Part shown: piece by piece, positions 8,497 through 17,084 of the stretch
How the letters are laid out: each line of letters opens with the position of its first letter
Position numbering within the stretch: the stretch's first letter is position 1
NCBI RefSeq assembly: GCF_044458865.1
Contig: NZ_JBITIH010000002.1
Coordinates: 1-64,000, forward strand
Source: Micromonospora_G sp044458865
GTDB taxonomy: Bacteria; Actinomycetota; Actinomycetes; Mycobacteriales; Micromonosporaceae
Direction: 5' to 3'
Length of the DNA: 64,000 nt
Program-made: the position numbers and the translations under genes
The notes under the pieces: generated by a model
What the model saw: the letters and a program-made list of their open reading frames with translations, nothing else
The model's database searches: none
Told to the model about the DNA's origin: nothing

Positions 8497-9852
8497 TCAG
8501 CCGTGCGCCCCCCGACGGGCATAGATCTCGTCGACGAACCGGCGACGTAACGGCGGCACCCGACTGGTCAGGCTGAAGTAGCCGCGGGCCGCCATCAGGG
8601 CGAATCGGCCGACCACCGGGCGGTAGAGCGGGTCGTTGCCGCTGGTTCCGTTGTTCGCCAACGAGTCGGCGACCCGGGCGAAGCCGTACGGCAGCATCTC
8701 CGCCTCGTAGTCGGCGACCGCGCGGAGCAGGTTTTTCTCCCCGGCGACGGCGGCGACAAGCTGGCGGCAGAGCAGGGCGGCGTCGCGGAGCGCGGTGTTC
8801 GCACCGACGCCCCGCCCGGGGGTCATGGTGTGGATGGCGTCACCGATCAGCGTGACGTTGCTCGGCTGCCACGGCTGGATCGGCTCGGAGGTGGCGACCT
8901 TGACGGGGATGCAGCTGTTCGGGTCGCTGCGGACGAAGAGTTCACGCAGGTTCGGGTGCCAGTTGGGGGTCAGGTCCAGTGCGAGTTGTACGAGTGCCTC
9001 CCCCCGCATCCGCATCACGTCCGGCGGGAATCGGTGATGCGCACTCCAGATGATCAGGTTGATGTAGTCACGGGTGTTGTCGTACAGCAGTCCGGGCCAG
9101 CGTTCGATCAGCCTCGCCTCGCTGCCGCCGATACCCACCTTTGGTACGCCGTGCTTGTCCCAGTTGAACTCCATCACGTGGAGTACGCCCATCAGCCCAC
9201 CGGCGCCGAAGATCAATGAGATCCCGTCCCGTACGCGGTCGGTGAGGAGTCCCCGGGTGTGATCGGTCAGCGGAATCTTGGTGGCGATGTTGATGCTGCC
9301 GGCGTCCTGGATTCGCGCGTGCGGGAGATACTGCCTCCGGGTGGCCGAGTGGGTGCCGTCCGCCGCGACCAGCAGATCGGCCGTCGCCTTGGTGCCATCG
9401 GCGAAGTACGCGGTGACCCGACCGAACGGGTGCTGCTCGTAGTGCGTGAACGTCTTGTCGAAATGCACCACGTCTTCCATGCCGGTGAGCAGGACCTGGC
9501 GCAGGGTCATCCGGGAGACCGCCCGGTCGCTCTCCACCGGGTCGGTCTCGGTCTCCGGCCGCAGGGGAAACGAGGCGGTCTCGCGCATCTTCTCGGTCAG
9601 TACGTTGAAGTACCGGGGCGAACGCGCGCAGGTGGCCATGTAGGTCGCGAAGAGCTCCGGCGACAGGCACTCCCGCAGGGCTCGGTTCCCCGTCGGCCCG
9701 ATGCCGACCCGGTAGCCGTGCAGACCGTCGCCACGCGTGCGGTACCGCTCGTAGACCTGGACCCCGATGCCCGCCCGTCGTAGTCCGTGTGCCAGGCACA
9801 TTCCGCCGGTGCCGGCACCGATGATGATCACCTCCGGCGCGCTGGCGGACAT
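8497..9852 (-). CDS. FAD-dependent monooxygenase (aromatic hydroxylase type)
   Basis: A 451-residue flavoprotein of the PHBH-like group. It has the FAD-binding GAGTGG (residues 12-17) at the N-terminus, an Arg-containing DG-like middle region, and GDAIHTMTPGRG from residue 337 that binds the FAD ribityl. The start at 9852 gives the usual N-terminus and leaves 7 bases after the polyketide cyclase upstream, so the two are cotranscribed. It likely hydroxylates or epoxidises an aromatic or polyketide substrate. The substrate cannot be told from sequence, and no polyketide synthase is adjacent. Confidence 0.85.
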   Translation of the reverse strand: MSASAPEVIIIGAGTGGMCLAHGLRRAGIGVQVYERYRTRGDGLHGYRVGIGPTGNRALRECLSPELFATYMATCARSPRYFNVLTEKMRETASFPLRPETETDPVESDRAVSRMTLRQVLLTGMEDVVHFDKTFTHYEQHPFGRVTAYFADGTKATADLLVAADGTHSATRRQYLPHARIQDAGSINIATKIPLTDHTRGLLTDRVRDGISLIFGAGGLMGVLHVMEFNWDKHGVPKVGIGGSEARLIERWPGLLYDNTRDYINLIIWSAHHRFPPDVMRMRGEALVQLALDLTPNWHPNLRELFVRSDPNSCIPVKVATSEPIQPWQPSNVTLIGDAIHTMTPGRGVGANTALRDAALLCRQLVAAVAGEKNLLRAVADYEAEMLPYGFARVADSLANNGTSGNDPLYRPVVGRFALMAARGYFSLTSRVPPLRRRFVDEIYARRGAHG

Positions 9853-9859
9853 CAGCTGC

Positions 9860-10228
9860 TCACTGCCCGCTCCGCTGCACCGGAACCGCCGCGTCCCAGG
9901 TGTAGAAGCACCGGGCCATGGCGTCGCGCGGTGAACGCCAGGTCGACAGGTACGGCGTGGTGCAGCTCGACAACCGCTGGTTGAGCTGTATGAACAGGGG
10001 GTGCGTGGCGGCGGCCGGCAATCCCGCCGCACTGGTCCCGTCCAGTTCGACCAGGTGGAGGTACAGGTCACCGAGGCAGTAGAGAGACCGGTGTCGGGCA
10101 CCGGTGATAGCGGGTAGTTCGGTCTGGTCCGATTCCGCGAAAATCTGCGCGATCCGCTCCTCAGCACCCGGCTCCACCCGGTTCTCGGGTCCTGGCGCCA
10201 TCCGGCCGACGATCAGTAGACGGTCCAT
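9860..10228 (-). CDS. TcmI-family type II polyketide cyclase
   Basis: A 122-residue alpha/beta-barrel cyclase. The start MDRLLIVGRM and the segments FAESDQTELP and HRSLYCLGDLYLHL are typical of the TcmI family, which closes rings on aromatic polyketide chains. The ATG at 10228 has GGAGGGAG just upstream. It precedes the FAD monooxygenase in the same operon, a pairing usual in aromatic polyketide tailoring. No ketosynthase or chain-length factor lies nearby, so this is an orphan pair, perhaps a cluster remnant or a set acting on a distant pathway's product. Confidence 0.85.
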   Translation of the reverse strand: MDRLLIVGRMAPGPENRVEPGAEERIAQIFAESDQTELPAITGARHRSLYCLGDLYLHLVELDGTSAAGLPAAATHPLFIQLNQRLSSCTTPYLSTWRSPRDAMARCFYTWDAAVPVQRSGQ

Positions 10229-10503
10229 CGAAGCTCTCCCTCCACAGACACTGTGCCGACCGGTCCCGCTGGCGGTCCGACGGCTCACCCTCGATCACCC
10301 TGCTGGTCGGCGCGTCACTCCCGCGTCACCGATGCCCGGCCGAACCGCACTCCCGTTGACGGCCCGTGCCGTGTTGTGAGCCTCGGCACGCTTGGCCGAC
10401 ACGGGAATGTCATCGCGATCGGCGAGTCTTGTGGTGGTTGCTCCCGCCGGGCCGCGGGGCCCCCGCACCGTCGCCCCGCCCTAGACACCCCGGAAGGGGC
10501 CAC
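10229..10503. other. Divergent promoter region
   Basis: 275 bases between the cyclase operon and the MFS gene. It must hold both promoters, but I see no clear operator or consensus promoter in it. Confidence 0.3.
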
Positions 10504-11823
10504 ATGACCACGGTCGAACCACGGGCCGACGCCGCAGCCGAAACCGCTGTCGGAACCGCAGTGGAGAGCGCTGCCAGGATCCCGGCGACGGACGGCGAAC
10601 CGGACCGCCGTCAGCAACGGCGGCTGGTGCTGGTCCTGGGATCGCTGATCGCGCTGGGCCCGCTGACCATCGACATGTACCTGCCGGCCCTGCCGACCAT
10701 CTCGACCGACTTGCGTACCACCGACGCGGCGGTGCAGCTCACCCTCACCGGGACGCTCGCCGGACTCGCCCTCGGGCAGTTGCTGATCGGCCCGGTCTCG
10801 GACGCGGTCGGCCGGAAGAAGCCGCTCATCGCCGGCATGGCGCTGCACGTACTCGCCTCGCTGCTCTGTGTCGTCGCGCCGAACGTCGCCGTGCTGGGCA
10901 CGTTGCGCGTACTCCAGGGGCTGGGCGCGGCGGCGGCCTCGGTGATCGCCTTGGCCGTGGTCCGTGACCTGTTCCGTGGCTCCGCCGTGGCCCGGCTCTT
11001 CTCCCGGCTGATGCTGGTGATGGGGGTCGCTCCCGTGCTGGCCCCGACCCTCGGCGGCGCGCTGTTGCGCTGGACGGACTGGCGCGGCGTCTTCGTCGCA
11101 CTCATGATCTTCGGGCTGGCACTCATCGCGGTGACCGTGTTCGGGCTCCGCGAATCGCTGCCGCCGGAACACCGTCGCCGCGACGGGGTCGCCGGCACCC
11201 TGCGGGTCTACGGATCGCTGCTGCGGGACCGGACGTACGTCGGGCTGGCGCTGGTCGCCGGGCTGGCGATGGCCGCCCTGTTCGCGTACGTCTCCGGCTC
11301 CTCCTTCGTCTTCCAGGACCAGTACGGCCTGGACGAGCAGGTGTTCGCGGTGATCTTCGGCGCGGGTGCGGTGGGCCTGATCGGGGCGACCCAGTTGAAC
11401 GTGCGGCTGCTGCGCCGGTACACCCCGTTCCAGATCCTGCGGGGTGCACTGATCGGCGGCACCGTACTCGGATTCGGTCTGCTCGCGGTCGCGGCGACCG
11501 GGTTCGGGGGCCTCGCCGGCGTACTGGTGTTGCTCTGGGCGGTGCTCGCCGCTGTCGGGCTGGCGATGCCGAACGCTCCGGCCCTGGCCATGGCCCGGCA
11601 GGGGAAGGCCGCCGGTACGGCCGCGGCGCTGCTCGGCGCGGTGCAGTTCGGGGTCGGCGCGCTCGCCGCTCCGCTGGTCGGCCTGTTCGGCACCGGCAGT
11701 ACGGCGATGGCGGTGGTGATGGCCGGCGGCATGCTGGCGGCGGTCGTCGCGCTGTTGCTGCTCACCCGAGCGGAGGAACTCACCGACATCGACTCCGCCG
11801 CGCCCGCCGCCCCCACCCACTAA
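10504..11823 (+). CDS. Bcr/CflA family drug-resistance MFS transporter
   Basis: A 439-residue major facilitator with about 12 membrane segments. The first helix region reads GPLTIDMYLPALP, a hallmark of the Bcr/CflA subfamily, and the loop 2-3 motif is GPVSDAVGRKKPL. It should export drugs or small metabolites by proton antiport. The ATG at 10504 has GGAAGGGG 5 bases upstream. It is divergent from the cyclase/monooxygenase pair, with 275 bases between them, so export of that pathway's product is possible. Confidence 0.88.
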   Translation: MTTVEPRADAAAETAVGTAVESAARIPATDGEPDRRQQRRLVLVLGSLIALGPLTIDMYLPALPTISTDLRTTDAAVQLTLTGTLAGLALGQLLIGPVSDAVGRKKPLIAGMALHVLASLLCVVAPNVAVLGTLRVLQGLGAAAASVIALAVVRDLFRGSAVARLFSRLMLVMGVAPVLAPTLGGALLRWTDWRGVFVALMIFGLALIAVTVFGLRESLPPEHRRRDGVAGTLRVYGSLLRDRTYVGLALVAGLAMAALFAYVSGSSFVFQDQYGLDEQVFAVIFGAGAVGLIGATQLNVRLLRRYTPFQILRGALIGGTVLGFGLLAVAATGFGGLAGVLVLLWAVLAAVGLAMPNAPALAMARQGKAAGTAAALLGAVQFGVGALAAPLVGLFGTGSTAMAVVMAGGMLAAVVALLLLTRAEELTDIDSAAPAAPTH

Positions 11824-11833
11824 CCCTCTCCGG

Positions 11834-11890
11834 GTGTAAGGAGGGGCCCCTTGTTAACGCATAGCGTTAACAAGGGGCCCCTCCTTACAC
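11834..11890. terminator. 27-bp perfect hairpin, bidirectional terminator or repeat element
   Basis: 11834-11860 and 11864-11890 are exact inverted copies of 27 bases around the loop ATA. The arm contains GTGTAAGGAGGGGCCCC followed by TTGTTAACGC. It lies between convergent genes (MFS transporter and FMN reductase), so it can end transcription from both sides. Its length and perfection suggest a dispersed repeat as well as a terminator. Confidence 0.8.
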
Positions 11891-11891
11891 C

Positions 11892-12506
11892 TCAGTCGCT
11901 GGCGAGGAGGTCGGTGAAGGGGGTGGGGTTGGCGTAGGGGTCGGCGATTTGGGCGGGCTGGCGCTGGTCGATCTGGTGTGCCAACTCGACGGCGGCCCGG
12001 TTGATCCGCTTGGCCAGGCCATCCTGGGCGGACCCGCCACCCCAGTCCTCCGACGCGGCGAACACGCCGGTCGGGACCACGACCGCGCGTAGGTAGGCGA
12101 ACATCGGCCGGATCGCGTGTTCGAGCGCCAGCGAGTGCCGGGCGGTGCCGCCGGTGGCACCGATCAGCACGGGCTTGTCCACCAGGGTGGCGTCGTCGAG
12201 CACGTCGAAGAAGAGCTTGAAGAGCCCGCTGTACGACGCGTTGAAGATCGGCGTGACCGCGACCAGGCCGTCAGCGGCGGCGACCTGGTCGAGCGTCTGC
12301 CTCAGCGCCGCCGGTGGAAAGCCGGCGAGCATGTTGTTCATCAGGTCGTGCGCGTGGTCACGCAGCTCGACGGTGTGCACGTCGAGCTGGATGCCGCGCT
12401 CCTCGGCCTGCTGTCGGGTGGCGGCGGCGAGCCGGTCGGCGAGCAGTCGGGTCGACGAGGGCTGGCTCAGGCCGGCGGAGATCACCACCAGTTGACGATG
12501 CTTCAT
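11892..12506 (-). CDS. FMN reductase, CE1759 family
   Basis: A 204-residue flavodoxin-like NAD(P)H:FMN reductase. The N-terminus VVISAGLSQPSSTRLLAD binds the FMN phosphate, and TPIFNASYSGLFKLFFD is the flavin-side motif. It supplies reduced FMN to the flavin-dependent oxygenase encoded just upstream. Its ATG overlaps the stop of that gene by 4 bases (ATGA), which means translational coupling. The pair matches the actinobacterial CE1758/CE1759 arrangement. Confidence 0.88.
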   Translation of the reverse strand: MKHRQLVVISAGLSQPSSTRLLADRLAAATRQQAEERGIQLDVHTVELRDHAHDLMNNMLAGFPPAALRQTLDQVAAADGLVAVTPIFNASYSGLFKLFFDVLDDATLVDKPVLIGATGGTARHSLALEHAIRPMFAYLRAVVVPTGVFAASEDWGGGSAQDGLAKRINRAAVELAHQIDQRQPAQIADPYANPTPFTDLLASD

Positions 12507-13630
12507 CGTCCGGCTCCAGCCACCGCGTCACCTTCGACCTCGGCCCCGGTCGCAGCGACGTCCCGGGCGGCCCTGAGGCTGGCGTGGGTCGGCGCGTCCG
12601 GTACGTGGGCCGGCCGCAGCGCGTCAAGTTCCCGCCGCAGCACCGGGACGACCTCCTCGCCGAGCAGGTCGAGCTGCTCCAGCACGGTCTTGAGCGGCAG
12701 GCCGGCGTGGTCCATGAGGAAGAGCTGCCGCTGGTAGTCGCCGACGTGCTCGCGGAAGGTCAGGTACCGGTCGATCACCTGTTGCGGGCTGCCCACGGTG
12801 AGCGGGGTCTCGGTGCTGAAGTCCTCCAGCGACGGGCCGTGGCCGTAGACCGGTGCGTTGTCGAAGTACGGGCGGAACTCGCGGACCGCGTCCTGGGAGT
12901 TCTTCCGCATGAACACCTGCCCGCCCAGACCGACGATGGCCTGGTCGGCCTTGCCGTGGCCGTAGAACTCGAACCGCTTGCGGTAGAGCTCGACCATCCG
13001 CTTGGTGTGTTCCATGGGCCAGAAGATGTTGTTGTGGAAGAACCCGTCGCCGTAGTAGGCGGCCTGCTCCGCGATCTCCGGGCTCCGGATCGAGCCGTGC
13101 CACACGAACGGCGGTACGCCGTCCAGCGGGCGCGGGGTCGAGGTGAACGACTGCAGCGGCGTACGGTACTTGCCCTTCCAGTCGACGACCTCCTCGCGCC
13201 ACAACCGGTGCAGCAGCCCGTAGTTCTCGACCGCGAGCGGGATGCCGGCCCGGATGTCCTTGCCGAACCAGGGGTAGACGGGGCCGGTGTTGCCGCGCCC
13301 CATCATCAGGTCCACCCGGCCGTCGGCGAGATGCTGCAACATCGCGTAGTCCTCGGCGATCTTCACCGGGTCGTTGGTGGTGATCAACGTCGTGGCGGTC
13401 GACAGGATGATCCGGTTCGTCCGGGCCGCGACGTAGCCGAGCATGGTGGTCGGTGACGACGGCACGAAGGGCGGATTGTGGTGCTCGCCCATGGCGACCA
13501 CATCCAGCCCCACCTCTTCGGCCTTCGACGCGATCGCCACCATCGCCTTGATCCGCTCAGCCTCGGAAGGTGTGCGTCCCGTGGTGGGGTCGGTGGTCAC
13601 GTCACCAACGGTGAAGATCCCGAACTGCAT
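12503..13630 (-). CDS. Luciferase-like FMN-dependent monooxygenase, CE1758 family
   Basis: A 375-residue LLM-class (bacterial luciferase fold) oxygenase with MGEHHNPPF near the N-terminus and the MMGRGNTGPVYPW segment. It uses FMNH2 and oxygen on an unknown small substrate. The reductase in the overlapping downstream gene would supply FMNH2. The upstream region carries a TTCAAGTTTGAA palindrome that could be bound by a MarR-type regulator. Confidence 0.88.
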   Translation of the reverse strand: MQFGIFTVGDVTTDPTTGRTPSEAERIKAMVAIASKAEEVGLDVVAMGEHHNPPFVPSSPTTMLGYVAARTNRIILSTATTLITTNDPVKIAEDYAMLQHLADGRVDLMMGRGNTGPVYPWFGKDIRAGIPLAVENYGLLHRLWREEVVDWKGKYRTPLQSFTSTPRPLDGVPPFVWHGSIRSPEIAEQAAYYGDGFFHNNIFWPMEHTKRMVELYRKRFEFYGHGKADQAIVGLGGQVFMRKNSQDAVREFRPYFDNAPVYGHGPSLEDFSTETPLTVGSPQQVIDRYLTFREHVGDYQRQLFLMDHAGLPLKTVLEQLDLLGEEVVPVLRRELDALRPAHVPDAPTHASLRAARDVAATGAEVEGDAVAGAGR

Positions 13631-13663
13631 GTCTGCTGCCCGCCTCGTCTCGACCAGAATTCT

Positions 13664-13675
13664 TTCAAGTTTGAA
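13664..13675 (-). promoter_or_regulatory. Palindromic operator candidate TTCAAGTTTGAA
   Basis: A near-perfect dyad 34 bases upstream of the luciferase-like gene start. The form TTCAA-NN-TTGAA resembles MarR-family sites. The regulator is not in the window. Confidence 0.45.
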
Positions 13676-13769
13676 CTACACCCTAGAACCCGGTGTCGTC
13701 CGCCCTTATTCCGGTTCCCCGGGACGAGTTGTCTACCCCTGGCACCCCCACTTCGGTACGGATGGTCGA

Positions 13770-14690
13770 CTATTCGCCACCACGCCCGGTGAGCCGAACG
13801 AGCGCAAGATCGCCCATCTCCGCCGACCCCCGACCGGCCGGCACCGGTCGGGCCGGGCGCAGCACCAACGCCAGGCCGGTGAGGATGACCAGGGCGGCCA
13901 CCCCCTCCCGTACGCCGACCGGCTCACCCAGGAACAGCCAGGACGCGGCGAGCCCGAAGACCGGCACGACCAGGCTGAACGGAGCTATCCGGGCCACCGA
14001 GTAGGTGGCGATGAGCCGGTTCCAGACGCCGAACCCGACCAGCGTGGAGACGTAGGCGACGTACAGGACGGCGAGGATGCCACGCCAGGAGAGCCCGGTG
14101 ATCGCGTCGAGCACCGCGCCGGGTCCGTCCGCCACCGAGGCGAGACCGAGCAGCGGAATCGGCGGCACCAGGCTGGACCAGACCAGCAGCGACAGCGGAC
14201 GGGTCTCGCCGCTCGCGCGTACCACCACGTTCGCGACCGCCCAGCTCGCCGCCGCGGCGAGGGTGAGCGCGAACCCGACGACAGTGGCATGGCCGTTGCC
14301 GAGCGCGAGCATCCCTATCCCGGCGGAGCCGACAAACACTCCGCCCAATTGCCAACCGCTGGGCCGTTCCCGCAGCAGCACCGCCGCGAGCAGCACCGAC
14401 ACCAGAGCCTGGGCCTGTAGCACCAGCGAGGCGAGTCCGGCCGGCATGCCGGCGTCCATGGCGGTGAAGAGCACCCCGAACTTCAGTACGCCGAGCACCA
14501 GCCCGTAACCGACGACGTAGCGCAACCGGGCGGTGGGTCGGGGTACCAGCAGGACGAGTGGCACCGCGGCGACGACGAACCGGAGTGCGGTCAAGACCAG
14601 CGGGGGCAGGTCACGCAGGCCGATCTCGATCACGACGAAGTTCACGCCCCAGATGGCGGCGACGAGCAGGGCCTGGAGCCGGTGGGTCAT
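13770..14690 (-). CDS. EamA/DMT family transporter
   Basis: A 306-residue membrane protein with about ten hydrophobic helices in two EamA repeats. The first helix has the typical AAIWGVNFVV. Members export amino acids, purines or other metabolites. The ATG at 14690 is preceded by GGAG at a good distance. An in-frame GTG at 14696 is possible. It is divergent from a LysR regulator, the classic arrangement for a regulated exporter. Confidence 0.85.
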   Translation of the reverse strand: MTHRLQALLVAAIWGVNFVVIEIGLRDLPPLVLTALRFVVAAVPLVLLVPRPTARLRYVVGYGLVLGVLKFGVLFTAMDAGMPAGLASLVLQAQALVSVLLAAVLLRERPSGWQLGGVFVGSAGIGMLALGNGHATVVGFALTLAAAASWAVANVVVRASGETRPLSLLVWSSLVPPIPLLGLASVADGPGAVLDAITGLSWRGILAVLYVAYVSTLVGFGVWNRLIATYSVARIAPFSLVVPVFGLAASWLFLGEPVGVREGVAALVILTGLALVLRPARPVPAGRGSAEMGDLALVRLTGRGGE

Positions 14691-14721
14691 TCTCACCGCT
14701 CCACCGTCCCGGACGAAACCG

Positions 14722-14746
14722 TTAAGGTCTAGTTCAGAGATCTTAA
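14722..14746. promoter_or_regulatory. Candidate LysR operator
   Basis: TTAAGGTCT (14722-14730) and AGATCTTAA (14738-14746) form an inverted repeat with one mismatch and a 7-base spacer, in the gap between the divergent EamA and LysR genes. Confidence 0.45.
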
Positions 14747-14767
14747 GTGTTGTTGTAGCGTGCCTTC

Positions 14768-15721
14768 ATGGATTTGGACGTACGACGGCTTCGGGTTCTG
14801 CACGAGGTGGCCCTACGCGGCGGGGTGACCGCCGCCGCGACCGCCCTGCACGTCACCCCGTCGGCGGTCTCCCAGCAACTCGTACAGCTCTCCCGGGAGG
14901 CGGGCTGCGAACTCGTCGAACGCTCCGGACGCGGTGTCGTACTCACCGCCGCCGGCCAGCTCCTCGCCGGACACGCCGAACGCATCCTCGGCGCGGTCGA
15001 ACACGCGGTCGCCGGTCTCGCCGCGATGCGGCAACAGGTCGACGGGACCGTACGGGTGGCCTCGTTCCCCTCCGCCGCCGGCGCCCTGGTCGCCCCGGCC
15101 GCGGCGCGGGCCATGGCGGAACACCCCGATCTGGACGTACGGGTGATCGAGGCGGAGGACCAGCAGAGCCAGCTCGACCTCCGCTCGGCCACCATCGACA
15201 TCGCCGTCCTCCAGGAGTACGACCACGTGCCGGCGGCCCGGTTCAGCGGACTCGAACGGCATCCGATCACCACCGACCCGATGCACCTGATCACGCCTAG
15301 TCGCTGGGGGCGGGCCACCCGTCGACTGGCCGACCTGCCCGACGTGCCCTGGGTGGCCAGCGCCGAACACACCCCGTGCGGCCGTTCCACGCTGCGCGCC
15401 TGTCACCTCGCCGGGTTCGAGCCGGACATCCGCCACCGGGCCATCGACTTCGCCCTCACCCTCGACCTCGTCGCCGCCGGCCTGGGTGCCGCGCTCGTAC
15501 CCGGGCTGGCCCTGCGCAACGTGCCCGCCGGGGTGGACGTACGGCCGCTCGACGAGCCCGTCACCGGTCGGCAGATCTTCGCGGTGACCCGGATCAGGGG
15601 TACGGCACCGCTGCGACCGGCGATCGACGCCCTGCTCCGGGCGTTGACCGCCACACCGCTGCCGACCCCGTCCGACGCGCCCCGTCCGGCCGCTGATCAC
15701 ACACTGGGCGCGGCGAGATGA
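14768..15721 (+). CDS. LysR family transcriptional regulator
   Basis: A 317-residue regulator with an N-terminal winged helix-turn-helix (about residues 3-60, GVTAAATALHVTPSAVSQQL) and a C-terminal periplasmic-binding-like co-inducer domain. It probably controls itself and the divergent EamA exporter. Its last 25 bases overlap the end of the convergent DUF6282 gene. Confidence 0.88.
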   Translation: MDLDVRRLRVLHEVALRGGVTAAATALHVTPSAVSQQLVQLSREAGCELVERSGRGVVLTAAGQLLAGHAERILGAVEHAVAGLAAMRQQVDGTVRVASFPSAAGALVAPAAARAMAEHPDLDVRVIEAEDQQSQLDLRSATIDIAVLQEYDHVPAARFSGLERHPITTDPMHLITPSRWGRATRRLADLPDVPWVASAEHTPCGRSTLRACHLAGFEPDIRHRAIDFALTLDLVAAGLGAALVPGLALRNVPAGVDVRPLDEPVTGRQIFAVTRIRGTAPLRPAIDALLRALTATPLPTPSDAPRPAADHTLGAAR

Positions 15722-16620
15722 CGGGAGTTGGTGACCGCCATGGTGCGTACCTCGTCAGCTCCGAAACCGGCGGCGAGCAGCCGGTCGGCGAGGAGAGCGA
15801 TGCCGTCCTCGACCGGCGGGTTGAACGGCTGACCGAGGTCGCTGGAGAGCACCGAGTGTTCCGTCCCCACCGCCCGGATGTTGTCGAACAGCTCCTGCCA
15901 GTCCACCTTCCCGGTGTACGCGGTGGTGAAGCAGCGCTCCAGCAGGGCGCCGGAAGCGGCGAGTTCCCGCTGCTGTGACACCGGCAGCCGCTGACTGGTG
16001 AACTCCGGGTGGGTGACGACGATTCGGCGTACCCCCTCCTCGCCCGCCGCCCGGGTCACGGCCAGGATCTCCGTTCCGGAGAGGTGCCCGGTGGCGAGGA
16101 CGAGATCGTGCGCGGCGACGACCCGCAGCACCTGACGTACCCGGTCCAGGACTAGGCCCCGGTCGTCCAGCACGTCGACGGGTTCGGTGGTGATGCCCCG
16201 GGCGTGGAGGTCGGCCTGGACCGCGCGCCACATCGGCGGCGTGGCACCGGGTGGATCGTGGGCTGCGGAGTCCCGCTGGTTGCGCGCGTCGACGGTGGGC
16301 AGCCAGACGATCCGCGCCCCCTGCCGCCCGGCGATCTCGACGGCGGTGGGGTTGATGCCGCCCATCGCGCCGTTCAACGTCACCGCGCCCAGCACATCGA
16401 CCGTTGGCACCACCTTGCGTACCACCGCCGCCCGTTCGGCGGTGGCCACGTAGTGGGACTTCAGCACGAACCCGGCAAGCCCCACGGCGGCGAACCGCCG
16501 GGCCAGGTCAAGGTCGTCGATCCGGCGCGGCATCACGTCCGGCGCCACGTGTACGTGGATGTCGTAGGCCCCGGTGACCAGCGCGCGGGCACTGGCCGAC
16601 GGAACGGGATGGTCGGGCAT
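15697..16620 (-). CDS. DUF6282 family amidohydrolase-like protein
   Basis: A 307-residue protein with a metal-dependent hydrolase look. It has DIHVHVAPD near the N-terminus (HxH type), Lys-Ser-His in VLKSHYV, ATGHLSG and VTHPEF later, all spaced like ligands of an amidohydrolase barrel. The family has no assigned reaction that I know. The ATG at 16620 has AAGGAG before it, and the longer open frame upstream lacks support. It is convergent with the LysR gene, overlapping by 25 bases. Confidence 0.8.
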   Translation of the reverse strand: MPDHPVPSASARALVTGAYDIHVHVAPDVMPRRIDDLDLARRFAAVGLAGFVLKSHYVATAERAAVVRKVVPTVDVLGAVTLNGAMGGINPTAVEIAGRQGARIVWLPTVDARNQRDSAAHDPPGATPPMWRAVQADLHARGITTEPVDVLDDRGLVLDRVRQVLRVVAAHDLVLATGHLSGTEILAVTRAAGEEGVRRIVVTHPEFTSQRLPVSQQRELAASGALLERCFTTAYTGKVDWQELFDNIRAVGTEHSVLSSDLGQPFNPPVEDGIALLADRLLAAGFGADEVRTMAVTNSRHLAAPSV

Positions 16621-17084
16621 GGCACTCCTTCGGCCGCCGTACGTGCCCCTATTCCATCCCGTCGGACGACGATGGACAACAATGTCCGGGCCGTGCTCCA
16701 CCAGCACGATCGGTACATTCGGAACGAGTCGACGGAGACCGAGCGGTGTTCCCGTAACCGGCCCCACCTGTCGGTGGTGGTTGCCAACGCCGGTCAGCCG
16801 CGCTACGTTGAGTTCAGTTCCCACTCGACGCGTCGGTGAAGCAGCCCGACCGGGAGCACGATTCTTACTCTCGCACTCGGCTCTCCAGGCGCCGGTGGAT
16901 CCATTTCCAGCCGGGCCGACGGAACCATCTCCGTTGAGCCCGGTGCCCGTCGCGGTGACCGTCACCAGACCACCACCGCTCAATACCGCCCCGCCTCTCA
17001 CCGGGCCGTTCGGCCCGACGACCGCCACCGACCCGTCGGGTCGGCGCGCCGGGCGCGGCGACCCACACACCTTCGAGGAGAGAA
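16621..17084 (+). promoter_or_regulatory. Long intergenic region; C-rich leader of the second rho
   Basis: 464 bases without a convincing gene. The segment 16961-17002 has about 23 C and 5 G in 42 bases, a C-over-G skew typical of Rho-loading (rut) sites, and it lies about 80 bases before the rho start. This invites the idea of Rho autoregulation. No clear promoter consensus was found. Confidence 0.35.
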
